Notes: a model not told the origin generated them from the letters alone. 64,000 bases of DNA from Zygnema cylindricum (GCA_037447655.1 JBBHKE010001445.1:186282-250281); one strand, 5' to 3'; shown: positions 1 through 11,090, numbered from the stretch's first letter. Made by a program: numbers and translations.

Positions 1-890
1 GTCTCAGATAGACAAATGGAGTGCTGACAGAATTGTAAAATAGTGTCCAATTGAATGATGGTGTTCAGATCCGCCGAGAAAAGTCTACTTTAGACGTTAT
101 TAAGTTTAGTGGGAATAACATACTGTACCATAAAATTGTTTTGCGAGTCTGCATCGAATGTGAGATGTGGGGCAGCGGTTTTGGAAGATCATATTGATAT
201 CACACGAACAAAAACGATCTACAATTGGTGAGAATTTTTGATAAGGGGCGTCATATGACTGAAACTGGGCTGTAAATTTATTTCGTGAGTGGTAAAATTT
301 GACACCGTCGATTTGGAATTGTGGTACCTTTTTGGAAGCTTTAGATTTTGTGGGTCGTACTTATTGCAGATTTCATCTGAAAAGAGCCGCCTAGACTTGT
401 GGTAGTAAGTTAACCTGTGATAAAATGTTAAGACAGTCGTGAGGTAAACAGATAGACTCTGAAAAGTAGAGGAATTAATTATGTTTGCCTTCAACTTGTG
501 CCGAGTCTGTTCAAGTTTCGAACGTTTGTGTACTTCCTGATATGAACTCTTGCACCAAGTCAAAATCGCTCTTGCAAAAAGTGTTTCCCAAGGTTTAATT
601 GATCTAAAGATATAGTCGACCATCTCCATAAACATTGTATTGCAGCAATTGAACGGAAATGTTGTTCAATACGGAAATCATTATAACAAATTAGGAGGAA
701 TTTCAAAAAGGTGGGACAGATAAATTATGTTATTAGTAATTGGTTTTATTTTTATTGATTCCAAAGTTATAAGACCTTAAAATTTTGCTGGTTGTTACTG
801 TTGATTATAGCTGTGTGCATTTCGCGCTGTCAGCTTTTGTTCCTTATAACAAAGTCTTTTTTCCTTTCTTTCTTTTTTCTCGCTTTCTAG
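1..890. other. No confident gene; upstream of the first clear SECA2 exon
   Basis: Earlier SECA2 exons must lie here or to the left of the window, but I could not place one with agreeing splice sites and phase. A short plus-strand stretch near 8-36 reads IDKWSADRI, faintly like the conserved segment after the SecA motor, but its frame closes at once. The minus strand is open from 635 to 219 (138 codons) with no recognisable family, probably by chance. Confidence 0.3.
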
Positions 891-3800
891 GACCAAAGGC
901 AACATGTCTATGAACTTCGACAACATCTTTTGGTGGCGTCGAATCGAACTCTTCATCGCATATTTTTGAAGTATGTTCAAGGGAACATTTTTGACATTAT
1001 AAAGGAAACATTTTCTTTTTTCTTTTTTTCTTCATTTTATCGTTTAGGAAAAACGCTTTTTTTTATGGCGTAAGCCAAAGAAGTGAAGGATACGATGTGC
1101 CAATTTTTGGGACGGGAGTTCATGAAATTCACAATCTATCTTTGAAACATCCACACAAAGTTTTATGCGAAAAAAGATAATATCTTTAATAAAATCCACG
1201 ATATGTTTTTTGTACAGATACATTCAAGGGGAGGTCGATTCTCTCGTGGAGAGACATTGTGACCCCAACCAGGTTAGTACACCGGAAATAGTGTGGATTG
1301 AGAATTTCTAGGAACTGGACATAACGATTTTTTAAGGCACTTTAATAAGGTTCATTGGAATTAGTGTGGATTGGATTGATTTAGAAATTGAATGCACACT
1401 TAAAAACATTTAAACAGAATTTCTGGAATGAGTGTCGGAAAATAATCGGTCTTCAAAGTTGAGAGTTCCATCTATAAGACCTTTTGATTATGTATACTGG
1501 AATTATTGTGGATTTGGAATTGGTCCAGAAATTAACAATCAAAACCATTATTACGAAGCTCACAAGCGTTAGTGTGGATTGAAAACGGTTTACAAATTGT
1601 ATGGTACCTTCTGTCAGACATTTTAACAAACTCGGAGGAGTGGATTAAATTGGTCTAGAAAATGGAGATACAATCTATAATAAATTACTCGCATAACAAT
1701 ACACACTGGTCTTATGTGTTTGGATAGAGGGTCTAGAAAATCTCTTTTTGGATTATTTCTTTACTTTTTTCATGACATTGTTCAGGAGTGTGTTTTTTGT
1801 TTTTAAAATAAAATCAATGATTAGAAACTGGTCTTTTTATTACTATTGTTTTATTTTTAGGCGGTTTCGTTGTGGTCTCTTGGCTCACTCTTGAAAGATG
1901 TCCGGCGACTTCAACAAAAGGAGACGGAGGGGGAGAGAGAGAGGGAGAGAGAGAGGGAGGAAGATGAACAATTAGACCGAATTCATCACCCGAAAGGTAC
2001 GCTAAAATGTGTCCTTTTTGTACGTCAATGGTTTGTGAAAAAAACTCTGTAACTTCCGAAGGAGTTAAGAAAAACCTTTAGGAGAACCCAAAAGGGATTC
2101 GAGAGAGAGGGAAGGGGAGAGAGAGCGAAAGAGAGAGAGGGAGAGAGGGCGAGAGAGAGTGAGAGAAGAGAATGCAGAAACAGGCAGGAAATTAATAAGT
2201 TGCAACAGTGGTAGAAGGCGATAAGTATCTGTACTAATTTCACCGTAACGAGTGTGGTTCATATTGAGCCTCACTTGTTCACACACAAACACTCGACAAA
2301 ATTACGATTTATTCTGTAAAATACTAAAAGTTAGTGTTTTATACAAAATAATTTCACTATTTGTACCCCTTTGTGTCTCAACTGTTTCGTTGAAATAGTT
2401 GTAATTCTTTTATTTCAGAAAAGTTCACATAAACTCGTCGTATTGATAATTTTTCTCTTTTGTGTGTCAATTTATTACTATACTCGCAGGTTTGTTGGAC
2501 GGAATTGACGAAAAAGATTTACGAGATGCGATTTTGTCAAAAGAAGAAACAATGTTTGGATCAAAATTTCATTGTAGAGGTTTGAGGGTGGCCATATCCG
2601 GACAAGATTTTTTTTTGGAGGAATATTCTACCCAATGGTAAAAAATTTCTGTGCCGTTTCTGTTCCATTTCTTTTGTCTCGTTCTTTTGTCCCACTTTTG
2701 TGTTCTGTTCAATTCCTCTTTTTTTTCATTTCTTTCCAACTGGTTTACGTTTTGTTCCTTTCAAATTTGTTTACATTTTGTTTTTGATTGTTCGGTTACA
2801 TGTCCTTCCGCTCTATTTTTGTATTATTTTATTTTTAAGGAAAGGAGTAAGGAACGGAGACAAAGTAAGGAAAGGAGACAAATATATCTATGTGGGTGAA
2901 ATAGCTATATTTACGGAAGCTGCACATACAGCAAACTACGCTCTGTGTTGTTATTAGCTTTACTAATTTTTTCACCACTTAAAATCATCTTTTCTCCGCA
3001 TACATGTCCGATTTCTGTTTGGAGACTGTAAACAGGAAAGTAAAAATCCTTGCCTTTTTATTGCAGTCACAGGCTTAGTAATCCAACAGGTGTGCACGGA
3101 AAAAGATGACTTAGTATGCGAAAAAAAACATTAACAATCAATGCACGGTGTACTTGTGGTGTTTGAGATTTATCTTAGTCCCGACAGGAAGTCCGGACCA
3201 AAATTTAGACTAACTGAACTGAACTGACCGAACCGAGCTGTACCGTACCAAATTGAACCGGGCTGAGTGCGAGCGCTGACTGAAATAGAAATGAGCCTTT
3301 AGTCCTAAATCTTTTTTCCTTAAAGAATCCTTATGCATTCATTTATCACCGATCAGAGAGAGATAATTACTCATCTCTTGGCATATTTCTTTTTCATCTG
3401 TTTTTTTCGATTACAATTTGTCATCGGTAATGTCTCATATCTCTATAGTTTCATGCATCATCTGAAGGTTTCAGAAGTTTACCAACTTACTCTTCCATGA
3501 CGATTTTGTCTATTTGGTTTTTTTTCTATTTTCTCTTTTCTTTTTTCCTTTTTGGTTATGTTTCGGAAAAATTAACGGTTTCAGGGAAGGGAAATTTTCA
3601 GGAAGGGACAGAGGGGGAAAGAAATGGCAAAATTAAGTAAAATTTTGGGGCGAGAGGTTATTTGGTACTATGAGGAGTTGTTGAGAAGGAGAGGGAGTGG
3701 GAAGAAACGAACGTCGATTGGAGTTTCATCAAATAGAGAAGTGAGAAAATTTATACTTCTCTCCCTCTTTCATTTGCTGTAATTGTGGAAATTGTTTGAG

Positions 3801-6354
3801 GTATGATTGGATTTTTTTTTTTTTTTTACCGTTTTTCACCGTTATCCGTGGAGCTTTTATGATTAAGAGGTTTTTTAATTTAGCTAAATGCACGTCCTGC
3901 TAATTTTTGCGTACAGGGACTGATTTTTTTGTACAAAATTATTTTCTCGCATTCACTTTTTAATAGGAACCATGAGGGTTTTTTTAAGGTGATTAATTTA
4001 TTAGAAGAGCAAAAGCTTTTTTTATCTTTCTTTTATTTTCTTTTCGACATTTCAGTTTTGCTCTTTTTTTACTAAGTTACTTTATGAGTCAACGCCTTCA
4101 CAATATCATATTATAAATTGGTAAATAAATAAAACAGTAAAAAAGAAAAAGCAGTGTGTTTTATCGTATAACAATGGTGTGAATGTTTTGAGCAATTGAT
4201 TATATACGGAATCAAAAATACATATATCTTGCCCTAATTCCAGCAAAAAAAAAAAAATAGTTCAGATAGTAATTGGACGACATAGGAAAACAAATATTCA
4301 GAATTATTGGGCCTTTATATGTTTACTTCAAACAATTTATGATTTGTATTATGGTGAAAATTGATACGAAACAATGTTTAAGAACTACATACCCATCGCT
4401 ATTAGTGTTAATAACACTAATTTTGTCAGGTTCCTTTTAGGTTCAAAAACATAAATTAGTGTTCTTAAAATTAAAATAAAACATCAGATGTTTTGAGAGT
4501 TTCTCAATTAGCGTTAGACAGTTTAAAATTTCTGTTCACAAAAATTAGCATTATGTAGAACAAGCCTGACTCTCCTCCTCCCCCTCCTCGTCCTCCTCCT
4601 CCTCCTCCTCCTCCCCCTCCCTCTTATTCTTCATCACCTTGTCTGCCTCCTCCTCCTCCTCCTCCTCCTCCTCCTCCTCCTCCTCCTCCTCCTCCTCCCC
4701 CTCCTCCTCCCCCTCCTCCTACACCTTCTCCTCCTCCTCCTCCTCCTTCTCCCCCCCCCTCCTCCCTGCCCTCCTCCCCCTCTTTCCTCCTCCTCCTCCT
4801 CCTCCTCCCCCCCCGCCTCCTGCCCCTCTTCCTCCTCATGCCCTCTTCCTCCTCCTCCCCCTCCTCCCCCTCCTCCCTGCCCCCCCCCCTCTTCCTCCTC
4901 CTCCTCCTCCTCCTCCTCCTCCTCCTCCTCCTCCTCCTCCTCCTCCTCCTCCTCCTCCTCTTCCTCCTCCCCCTCCTCCTCCCCCTCCTCCCCCTCCTCC
5001 TCCCCCTCCTCCCCCTCCTCCTCCTCTCCTCCTGCTCCTCCTCCCGCCCTCCTTCCCGCTCTCCTCCTGCCACTTCTCCTCTTCCCCCTCCCTCCCCCCC
5101 TCAGAACGTCCATGTGACGCTTCATTTTAACAAACTTCGCAGGTCGATTAAATTTATAAAAGTTGTTCTTTCGCTGAAATCACACAAACAATATGTATTA
5201 AAACTATTAGTAATGTTTTTTTATTATTACCACATTGATACACAAAATAGCGTTAATAGCACTAGGTTAGCGATGACCTAATATTTCTTAAACACTAATG
5301 ATGATGGGTATTGTAGTGTCTTCAATATATGTATATGTGTATATATACAATCTAATGTATCCACTAAAGTTCATGTACAGAGAGCAATTGCGATTCGAGT
5401 TCTCGACAGAAATTGGCAGCGACATTTGAAGACCATGTCGGACCTTTGGTCAGGGGTGCGCTCTCTCTCCCTCTCTCCCTCTCTCCATTTCTCCCTATCC
5501 ATCTCTCCATCTCCCTCTCTTCCTCTCTCTCTCCCTTTCTCTCTCTCTCCATCTCTCCTCTCCCTCTTTCCCTCTCTCCCTCTCTCCCTCTCTCTTTCTC
5601 TCCCACTCTCCCTCTCTCCCTCTCTCTCTCCATCTCCCTTTTTCCCTTTCTCCCTCTCTCCATCTCTCCCTCTCCCTCTCGCCCTCTCTCCCTCTCTCCC
5701 ATTGCTCTCCCCTTCTCGCTCTGCCTCTCTCGCTCTCACTCTCCCGCTCTCCCTCCCTCTCCCCCCCTCCCTCTCTCCCCCTCCCCTTCCCTCCCTCCCT
5801 CCCTCCCTCCCCCTCCCTGGCTCTCCTCTCTCACCTTCTCTCTCACGCTCTCGCTCCATCTCCCTGTCCCTCCTCCCTCCCCCTCCTCCCTCACCCTCCC
5901 CCCCCCTTCCCCTCCCCTCCCCCTCCCCCTCCCCCTCCGCCTCCGCCTCCCCATCCCCTCCCCCTCCCCCTCCCCCTCCCCCTCCCCCCCCCTCCCCCTC
6001 CCCCTCCCCCTCCCCCTCCCCCTCCCCCTCCCCCTCCCCCTCCCCCTCCCCCTCCCCCTCCCCCTCCCCCTCCCCCTCCCCCTCCCCCTCCCCCTCCCCC
6101 TCCTCCTCCCCCTCCCCCGCCCCCTCCCCCTCCTCCCCCTCCCCCTCCCTCTCCTCCTCCCCCCCCGCTTCCCCCTCCCTCCCCCACCCTCTCCCTCTCC
6201 CTCTCCCTTCCCCTCTCTCTTTCAGGTCCATGTGAGATCCTACGGCTTTGTGGATCCCGTGGAGGAATATAAAATTGATACTGCGCGAGCATTTATCGCC
6301 ATGTTGAAGGCCATGTCGAGTCAAACCGTGAATCGACTTTTGAACATATTTTGA
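891..6354 (+). CDS. SECA2: SECA2-like protein translocase ATPase, C-terminal part (7 exons)
   Basis: SecA2 is the ATPase motor of the second chloroplast Sec system. Proposed exons are 891-970, 1218-1272, 1861-1996, 2490-2637, 3602-3740, 5381-5455 and 6226-6354. Every intron begins GT and ends AG, all phases agree, and the exons sum to 762 nt (253 residues plus TGA). Recognition rests on the C-terminal helical scaffold: QRQHVYELRQ in exon 1; YIQGEVD then LWSLGSLLKD in exons 2-3; LDRNWQRHLKTMSDL in exon 6; and VRSYGFVDPVEEYKID...FIAML in the last exon. The EEYKID...FI.ML pattern is that of plant SECA2 as I remember it; SECA1 and bacterial SecA have EYKREAFELF there. There is no C-terminal zinc-binding tail, as in SECA2. 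The nucleotide-binding domains lie upstream, outside the window. Exon 3 carries a low-complexity Glu-Arg run. Family assignment is strong; the SECA2 versus SECA1 choice is likely but from memory. Confidence 0.85.
1273..1860 (+). repeat. SECA2 intron with degenerate direct repeats
   Basis: This intron lies between the exons at 1218-1272 and 1861-1996. The phrase TAGTGTGGATTG or a close variant recurs near 1288, 1361, 1571 and, weaker, 1507 and 1635. Each is usually followed by a GGTCTAGAAATTG-like phrase and an ACAATCTATAA-like phrase. Units are about 70-140 bp and poorly conserved, so this looks like an old tandem array. Confidence 0.5.
1921..1962 (+). repeat. GA microsatellite inside a SECA2 exon
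   Basis: A run of GAGGGGGAGAGAGAG type lies in exon 1861-1996. In the SECA2 frame it reads as alternating Glu and Arg (EGEREREREREE). The reading frame stays open and the exon still splices in phase to the next one. It sits where plant SecA2 proteins have a variable linker after the WSLAKLLKE-like segment. Confidence 0.7.
2098..2175 (+). repeat. GA-rich tract in SECA2 intron
   Basis: A purine-rich run made of GAGAGAGGG and GAGAGCGAAAG units lies in the intron 1997-2489. Open frames on either strand here are by-products of low complexity. Confidence 0.8.
2937..3152. mobile_element. MITE (TACACCG family) in SECA2 intron
   Basis: The right end reads AATGCACGGTGTA and the left end is a degenerate match (TACGCTCTGTGTTG). 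Subterminal arms near 2972-3008 (CACTTAAAATCATCTTTTCTCCGCATACATG) and 3087-3115 form a long imperfect inverted repeat. The same arms occur in the element at 9908-10136, which makes the two relatives. It lies inside the intron 2638-3601. Confidence 0.6.
4390..5310. mobile_element. MITE-like element carrying a TCC microsatellite, in SECA2 intron
   Basis: The ends are inverted: TACCCATCGCTATTAGTG on the left and CACTAATGATGATGGGTA on the right. Subterminal AATAACACTAATT and AGCGTTAATAGCACTA phrases resemble the TACACCG MITEs elsewhere in the window. The interior is dominated by the TCC tract at about 4572-5100. It lies in the intron 3741-5380 and has no coding capacity. Confidence 0.6.
4572..5100 (+). 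repeat. (TCC)n/CCCTCC polypyrimidine tract
   Basis: About 530 bp of almost pure pyrimidine on the plus strand are made of TCC triplets with CCCCC and TTCC interruptions. The longest near-pure TCC run is about 4890-4965. Long open frames here (poly-Ser, Pro, Leu or Gly/Arg/Glu) are artefacts. Confidence 0.95.
5456..6225 (+). repeat. Last SECA2 intron, an almost continuous CT/CCCCTC tract
   Basis: The intron starts GTGCGCTCTC after exon 5381-5455 and ends CTTTCAG before 6226. Between them lie about 770 bp of pyrimidine: CTCTCTCC-type units to about 5870, then CCCCTC hexamers from about 5925 to 6150. It spans the whole intron, so the polypyrimidine tract of the 3' splice site is continuous with the repeat. 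Long open frames on both strands are low-complexity artefacts. Confidence 0.9.
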
Positions 6355-6460
6355 TGAGTATGCGTTCTATACTCGTCGTCGTGATTGAAATTTATATATC
6401 GGATTCCGATTCTTCGGAGATTTTCAAACTCAGAAAAATGTCAAGAAATAACTTTATTTC

Positions 6461-6514
6461 TTTTTTTGTATTTTTTTTTTTTTTTTTGTTTTTTTTTTTT
6501 TTTTTTTTTTTTTT
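6461..6514 (+). repeat. Poly(T) run downstream of SECA2
   Basis: Three T runs separated by GTA and G lie about 110 bp after the SECA2 stop codon. No convincing polyadenylation signal was seen before it. It could be the A-tail of an element on the minus strand, but no such element is recognisable. Confidence 0.7.
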
Positions 6515-7489
6515 CCGATTTTTGACGTTCGATTCATTCCTAGTGTCTAGGTTTGTAATTTTGCATCAGGGATTGGCTCTAGGGTTTTGACTCCAGATAG
6601 GATTATAACATTTTTGGGAGTATAATATTTAGGATTACAACTTGTAGGAGTAAAATTTTGAGGATTATGAGTGGGATACAAATCAAAAAAGTTTTAGGTT
6701 TTTAGGACGATTAATATATAGGTTTTTAGCATGTTGAGTTATTATCTTCGTCATGTTTATCGTTATTTAGTGGTTTTGGTAATCAGGAAAGGCAATACGA
6801 GGAGAAGAGGACGTTCAAGAATTTTATTTTTTTTGCTCAAATTGCCATTATAAGTCCGCAAAGTTGTGTCATTTTGTCTTTTGTGCTGTTTTGTCTTATT
6901 GTGCTGTGATTTTCTGCCTGTCTTTAATTCCGTATAGTACCGAATAAGTAATGCCTAAAAGGGATGAGAAATATATTTAATACTTCTCATCGAAGGGACA
7001 AAGGGACGTGATGGCTTTGCCACAAAACGACAAATAGAAACAAACGTATTATCTGTTAAACATGTGGAAGATGGACATATATTGGATGTAATTCAATCCA
7101 ATCATGAAACAGAAGGAGAAAAAAAATTATAAAAAAAGGGAAACAAACTAAACAAAGAAATTTCGAATATGATGAATATGATGTCTTGAATATTGCACTT
7201 GAATCTGATAACAGGAAATTCCTTTTTATCCCTCCCCCCAAAGTTGTCCTAAATATATCAAACTAGTGTAATTTAAATTATATCTCGACTGATGGTGTCA
7301 ATTTAACACACTTGCAATTGAAATAGTGTTGATGCTAACTCAGCATAAACGCTTGGGAGTCCACACAAATATTGGCGTTAAGTGCCAAAATTAATGTTAA
7401 TGTCATTTTTTATATTTTTTGACAAAAATACACAAAACAACTTTATTAACATCAAAGTAACATTTAAGTCATTTCTTTTTTGAAACACT
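6515..7489. other. No gene seen; dispersed repeat fragments
   Basis: Short open frames match nothing I know. From about 7300 to 7490 the sequence (AAATAGTG..., CAGCTCAGC-like, AGTGCCAAAATTAA, ACAAAAATACACAAAA) resembles 14075-14225, so a dispersed repeat covers the end of this stretch. Confidence 0.5.
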
Positions 7490-8880
7490 GATAATGATGA
7501 GCGGTGGCGTGACGGTTGTAGGCATCTAACTTTTTGTGTAATTGTAGATGTCTAGGGCTTTGTGACTCCGTGACGTCATGCTCACTCGTGATAGTGCCGA
7601 CGTCACCAATGTTAGAGCTTTTAAGCCATGACTCCTTTAATTTGTTTCTTTGTCTTTCCTCACTCAATCTGCCGTCAAACTACACCTAAATGTAGTCAAA
7701 AAAAAAATGAATCTCTTTAGAGCTCTTTCATTTCATATCAATGTTGCGAAGAGGGGAGTGATAGTGTGGGAGGGAGGGGGAGGCGATGACGGCGTGAACT
7801 TTTGCAATGGACCCATGAATGAAAGTGTAGGACCAAGACCCCTGAAAATTGTTTTTCTGCATATAAATTTTTTACATACAAGCGTGTGATGGACAAAAAA
7901 TAAAAATAGTGCGCTCTCCCTCCGTGCAAAAACGTTCAAACAAAGTGCCGCCTGTGTATAAACGTTTTTATTGTTATTGTTGCTCTCACTAGAATAGACT
8001 CTCGAATATTTTCTCAAGTCTCTTTCAGTCAACGTTTGAAGATTGGGCTGCTACCACGTGGCAGTCGGTTCGAAGTAGGAAGACGCCAAACTGTAGAACA
8101 TTCAAAGTTTAAAGATGACGTCAGTTGTCCTATGGTATTTTAGGGCGTGTCCCCATGTAACCGAAACTTTGAAATGTTACTTTGGATTTTAGCGCAGATT
8201 TTACGGTGTACTTTTCAAAGTGTGCCTATGTCAATCGTTACTTGCGCGTTCATTACTTCGAATATGACAGTTGTAGACGTCTACAAAATGTGCGACAGTC
8301 TACGAGACGAAATGTAGTCGACTACGAAACTACGAAACTTCCTAAAAACGGCGACGGTTGTAGACGTCGAGGTTTTTGTGACGTTGTAGATGTTTAGGGT
8401 TTTGTGACATAGCGAAGTCATGCTACCATGTGACATCATCAGTAAGTACATTTTCCGCCATGGCTTCCCGATTTCGTTTTCTTATCTTTTATCATTCGAT
8501 ATGCCAGCAAAATTAGACCAAAAATACTCAAAAAAAATATATAAAAAATATCTTTCATTTTATACTATTATTGCTGTATCTCGTGTAAATAAGAGAGAAA
8601 GAGTGGTCGAGTGAGAAAGAGGGGGAGAGACGAGGACGACGTAAAATTTTGCAAGGGACCCATGAAGGAAAGTGGAGGTCCGAGACCCCTTCAAATTCTT
8701 TTCCGTACATGTTTGTCATTTTCTTATGTGCATGCGCGTGACGAGAAGTGAAAAAACAGCGTGTACTTTCCTTCGTGCAAAATTTTTCGAAAACGTTTGA
8801 CGCGTGCCATCCAGGTTTTCTATTCGTCAATAGGATAGTATTTTGATTAAAATCAGGTCGCGATTTCATTCCAGTGCAAG
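7490..8880. repeat. Direct duplication, units about 7490-8050 and 8352-8880
   Basis: The two units share, in order, GACGGTTGTAGRC, a TGACGTCATGCT-like phrase, GGGACCCATGAA.GAAAGTG followed by GACCCCT.AAATT, and CCTYCGTGCAAAA. They are heavily diverged and spaced by roughly 850 bp. A shorter relative lies at 14225-14370. No coding function is apparent. Confidence 0.55.
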
Positions 8881-9160
8881 TGTGAAGATGAGCTGGACGA
8901 TGATAATAACGACAAATTGCCTTACCTTACAAGTTCCAAAATGACGCAAAATGTACTTGTGTTTCGTACGGCGTAATATTTTCTCGTTGCAAGTCCCATT
9001 TTCTGTGAAAACGACGGAAAAAAACCCTTACTTGAACACATGGGGACACACCCTTACACATTTTTTGTAGACCAAAAGATTTTCTGGTTGCGGAATCAAT
9101 TTTGGAAAGAAATCAAGAAAACGACGGAAAAACCATTAATTTTACATTAAGGATCCTATA
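8881..9160. other. No feature recognised
   Basis: AT-rich intergenic sequence with poly(A) stretches and several GTAC and CGTAC words; no open frame of note. Confidence 0.4.
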
Positions 9161-9252
9161 AAATGACGGCATGCCAGCTGGAAATGAAAATGACGTCGTC
9201 CCAGTTAGACATGAAAATGACGTCATGCCAGCTGGACAAAAAATGACGTCGA
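9161..9252 (+). repeat. 27-bp minisatellite with TGACGTC cores
   Basis: Three units of about 27 bp start at 9161, 9187 and 9214, each AAATGACG.C followed by .TGCCAGCTGGA or a variant, with a partial fourth unit at 9240. The unit at 9214 contains the palindrome TGACGTCA, the classical bZIP (CRE-type) site. Whether it is bound is unknown. Confidence 0.7.
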
Positions 9253-9907
9253 TGACAAACAGAAGGCGGCGTCAAAAGACGCGTCAGCATTCCTTTGCTC
9301 CAAGCTGACGGCCCGCGTTATATTTAATAAAAAAAAAAAAAATCGATATGTAGCCCACGAGCCGCACCAACATCCAAAAAAAATAAAAAATCATAATAAT
9401 AGTAATAATAATAGAAGCACGGGATGCACATCGCGACATAACGTTTGTAAAGAGGCGCTAAAAAACAGTTTTTTTTTGTTGGATCGACGAAAAATTTAGC
9501 ACGGAATATAAAAATTAAAAAGCAGTACTGTAGTAGTTTTAGACTTTTAGGGTCAAATGAAAAAATGACCTGATTGGTGTGTTTTGAACCAATAAAACTA
9601 GCAGGCCAGATCTTGCAGAGTCGTACATTAAAATTCGGGACAATAACAGCCTTTTATTTAAAAGTGCTACGTTTTGTCGTTTTAGACCGCGCACGCTCGG
9701 TTCAAACGTTAAAGATTCTTCAAGACCAAAATCTGATCGATATATGTACGGAAGGACGAAACTTAAGATTTATAAAAGCGTACTCAAATGTCAGATCTGT
9801 ACGGAACGTCAAATTTGTATGACATGTCAGATTTGTACGAAAGTCAGCGGATGGCAAAAGGAGCGTCAAATAATATCCTCTGGCAAAGATTTTCTCGCGG
9901 CTTTCGG
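9253..9907. other. No gene seen
   Basis: AT-rich, with an 82-codon plus-strand frame at 9574-9822. Part of its translation (TEGRNLRF...YSNV) resembles a minus-strand frame inside the transposon at 17525-18226. That suggests a shared repeat rather than a gene. Confidence 0.4.
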
Positions 9908-10136
9908 TAGACCGTGAATCGCTATTGGTGTTAATGTTTTTTTCGTCACTTAAAAGTTAAAACATATTTTCTCCGTACACACATGTCAAATTATGGATCT
10001 GACGGTTTCGATTGAAAGCCAAAAAATTTACCTTCCGACTGTCGGTCTCTATGTGAAAATCCACCAAGTGTGTACGGAGAAAAGATGTTTTAAGTGGCGA
10101 AAAAATTGTTAACCCTAATAGCGATACACGGTGTAT
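9908..10136. mobile_element. MITE (TACACCG family), 229 bp
   Basis: The ends are TAGACCGTGAATCGCTATT and AATAGCGATACACGGTGTA, an almost perfect 19-bp inverted repeat beginning and ending in TA. The arms at about 9946-9985 and 10068-10104 (TTTTCTCCGTACACAC and its complement) make a long hairpin. It is non-coding. Confidence 0.85.
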
Positions 10137-11090
10137 CATCCGACGTTCATCGTAGATATTTATTTTATTTTCCACGTGGACCAATAATAGTGAACCACGC
10201 AGCCCTAGGGTTACACGAAGGTCGAATGAAATCGCCAAATCGGAAATGAGAGCGGGCCACGATTCATCTCCTGTGAGACGTACAGCGTTGCCACGTGTCA
10301 ATAGTATGTGCCGTATCTAATTTTGCAACGGCGTTTAATCTTCAAACGACGGCGTGTCGCCACGCTCGCACGGAAAAGGATATTTTTGGGCGACGAAAAG
10401 TACGGTACAGTAAAGCGAAAAAATTTGGCGCTTTTTTTCCACATTGTGGTGATGACGTGTACACGTTTTTAATGGATCCGAGTAACACGGAAAAACCCAG
10501 AAACAAAATTCCAGAACTTCATACTTGAATTGAAGAAAAGTAGAAAACATCGACTTGGAAAAAATAAAATAAAAAAAAAGCATGGAAAAACTCCTTTCTC
10601 GTCGTACATATCCAAAACAAGTACATATCGTCGGATGGAAGGTTTATGTCGACGTCATTTCGCTCGTCATTTCTTGAGATGCGCAGAGATCTAAGATAAA
10701 AAAAAAAAAAAAAAAAAATCTAAAGGTTCTAACAGGTAGGAAGCGGTCATTTCGAGATCATTTTCGATGATTGGACAATATATGATCGTACCGAATCATA
10801 TCTGTACGGCGATTAACCGCTCAACCATTGAAAGGGACCGGGAACGACGGATTTTGGATTTTTGTCCTGATATAGGGCAGCCCGAAGTTGTCGAACTGTC
10901 GCAAGGGATTTTGACGATTCATCCGATTTCAAAACAAATCGTATCGTCAATGATTTATGTGTCAGACTGTCAAAAACTTTTCTTTGCCTAGGGCAGGCGA
11001 ATTGGTTGAATATCCGGCAAGGGAGGACGGCTTGTCGTTTTGTGCCGTACATACTGTACTTTGGGTCCCATTGGGCGTTAAAGGATGAAT
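10137..11090. other. No gene seen
   Basis: This intergenic stretch has a poly(A) run near 10697-10719 and several frames under 115 codons that resemble nothing known. Confidence 0.4.

Noticed and set aside
219-635. 138-codon minus-strand frame
   Set aside because: AT-rich, no recognisable domain, and opposite to the SECA2 direction; most likely chance.
4624-5281. Long open frames of 147-163 codons on both strands
   Set aside because: They are poly-Ser/Pro/Leu or poly-Gly/Arg/Glu readings of the TCC tract inside an intron.
5364-6354. Frames of up to 317 codons on both strands
   Set aside because: They read through the CT/CCCCTC intron; only the two ends (5381-5455 and 6226-6354) belong to SECA2.
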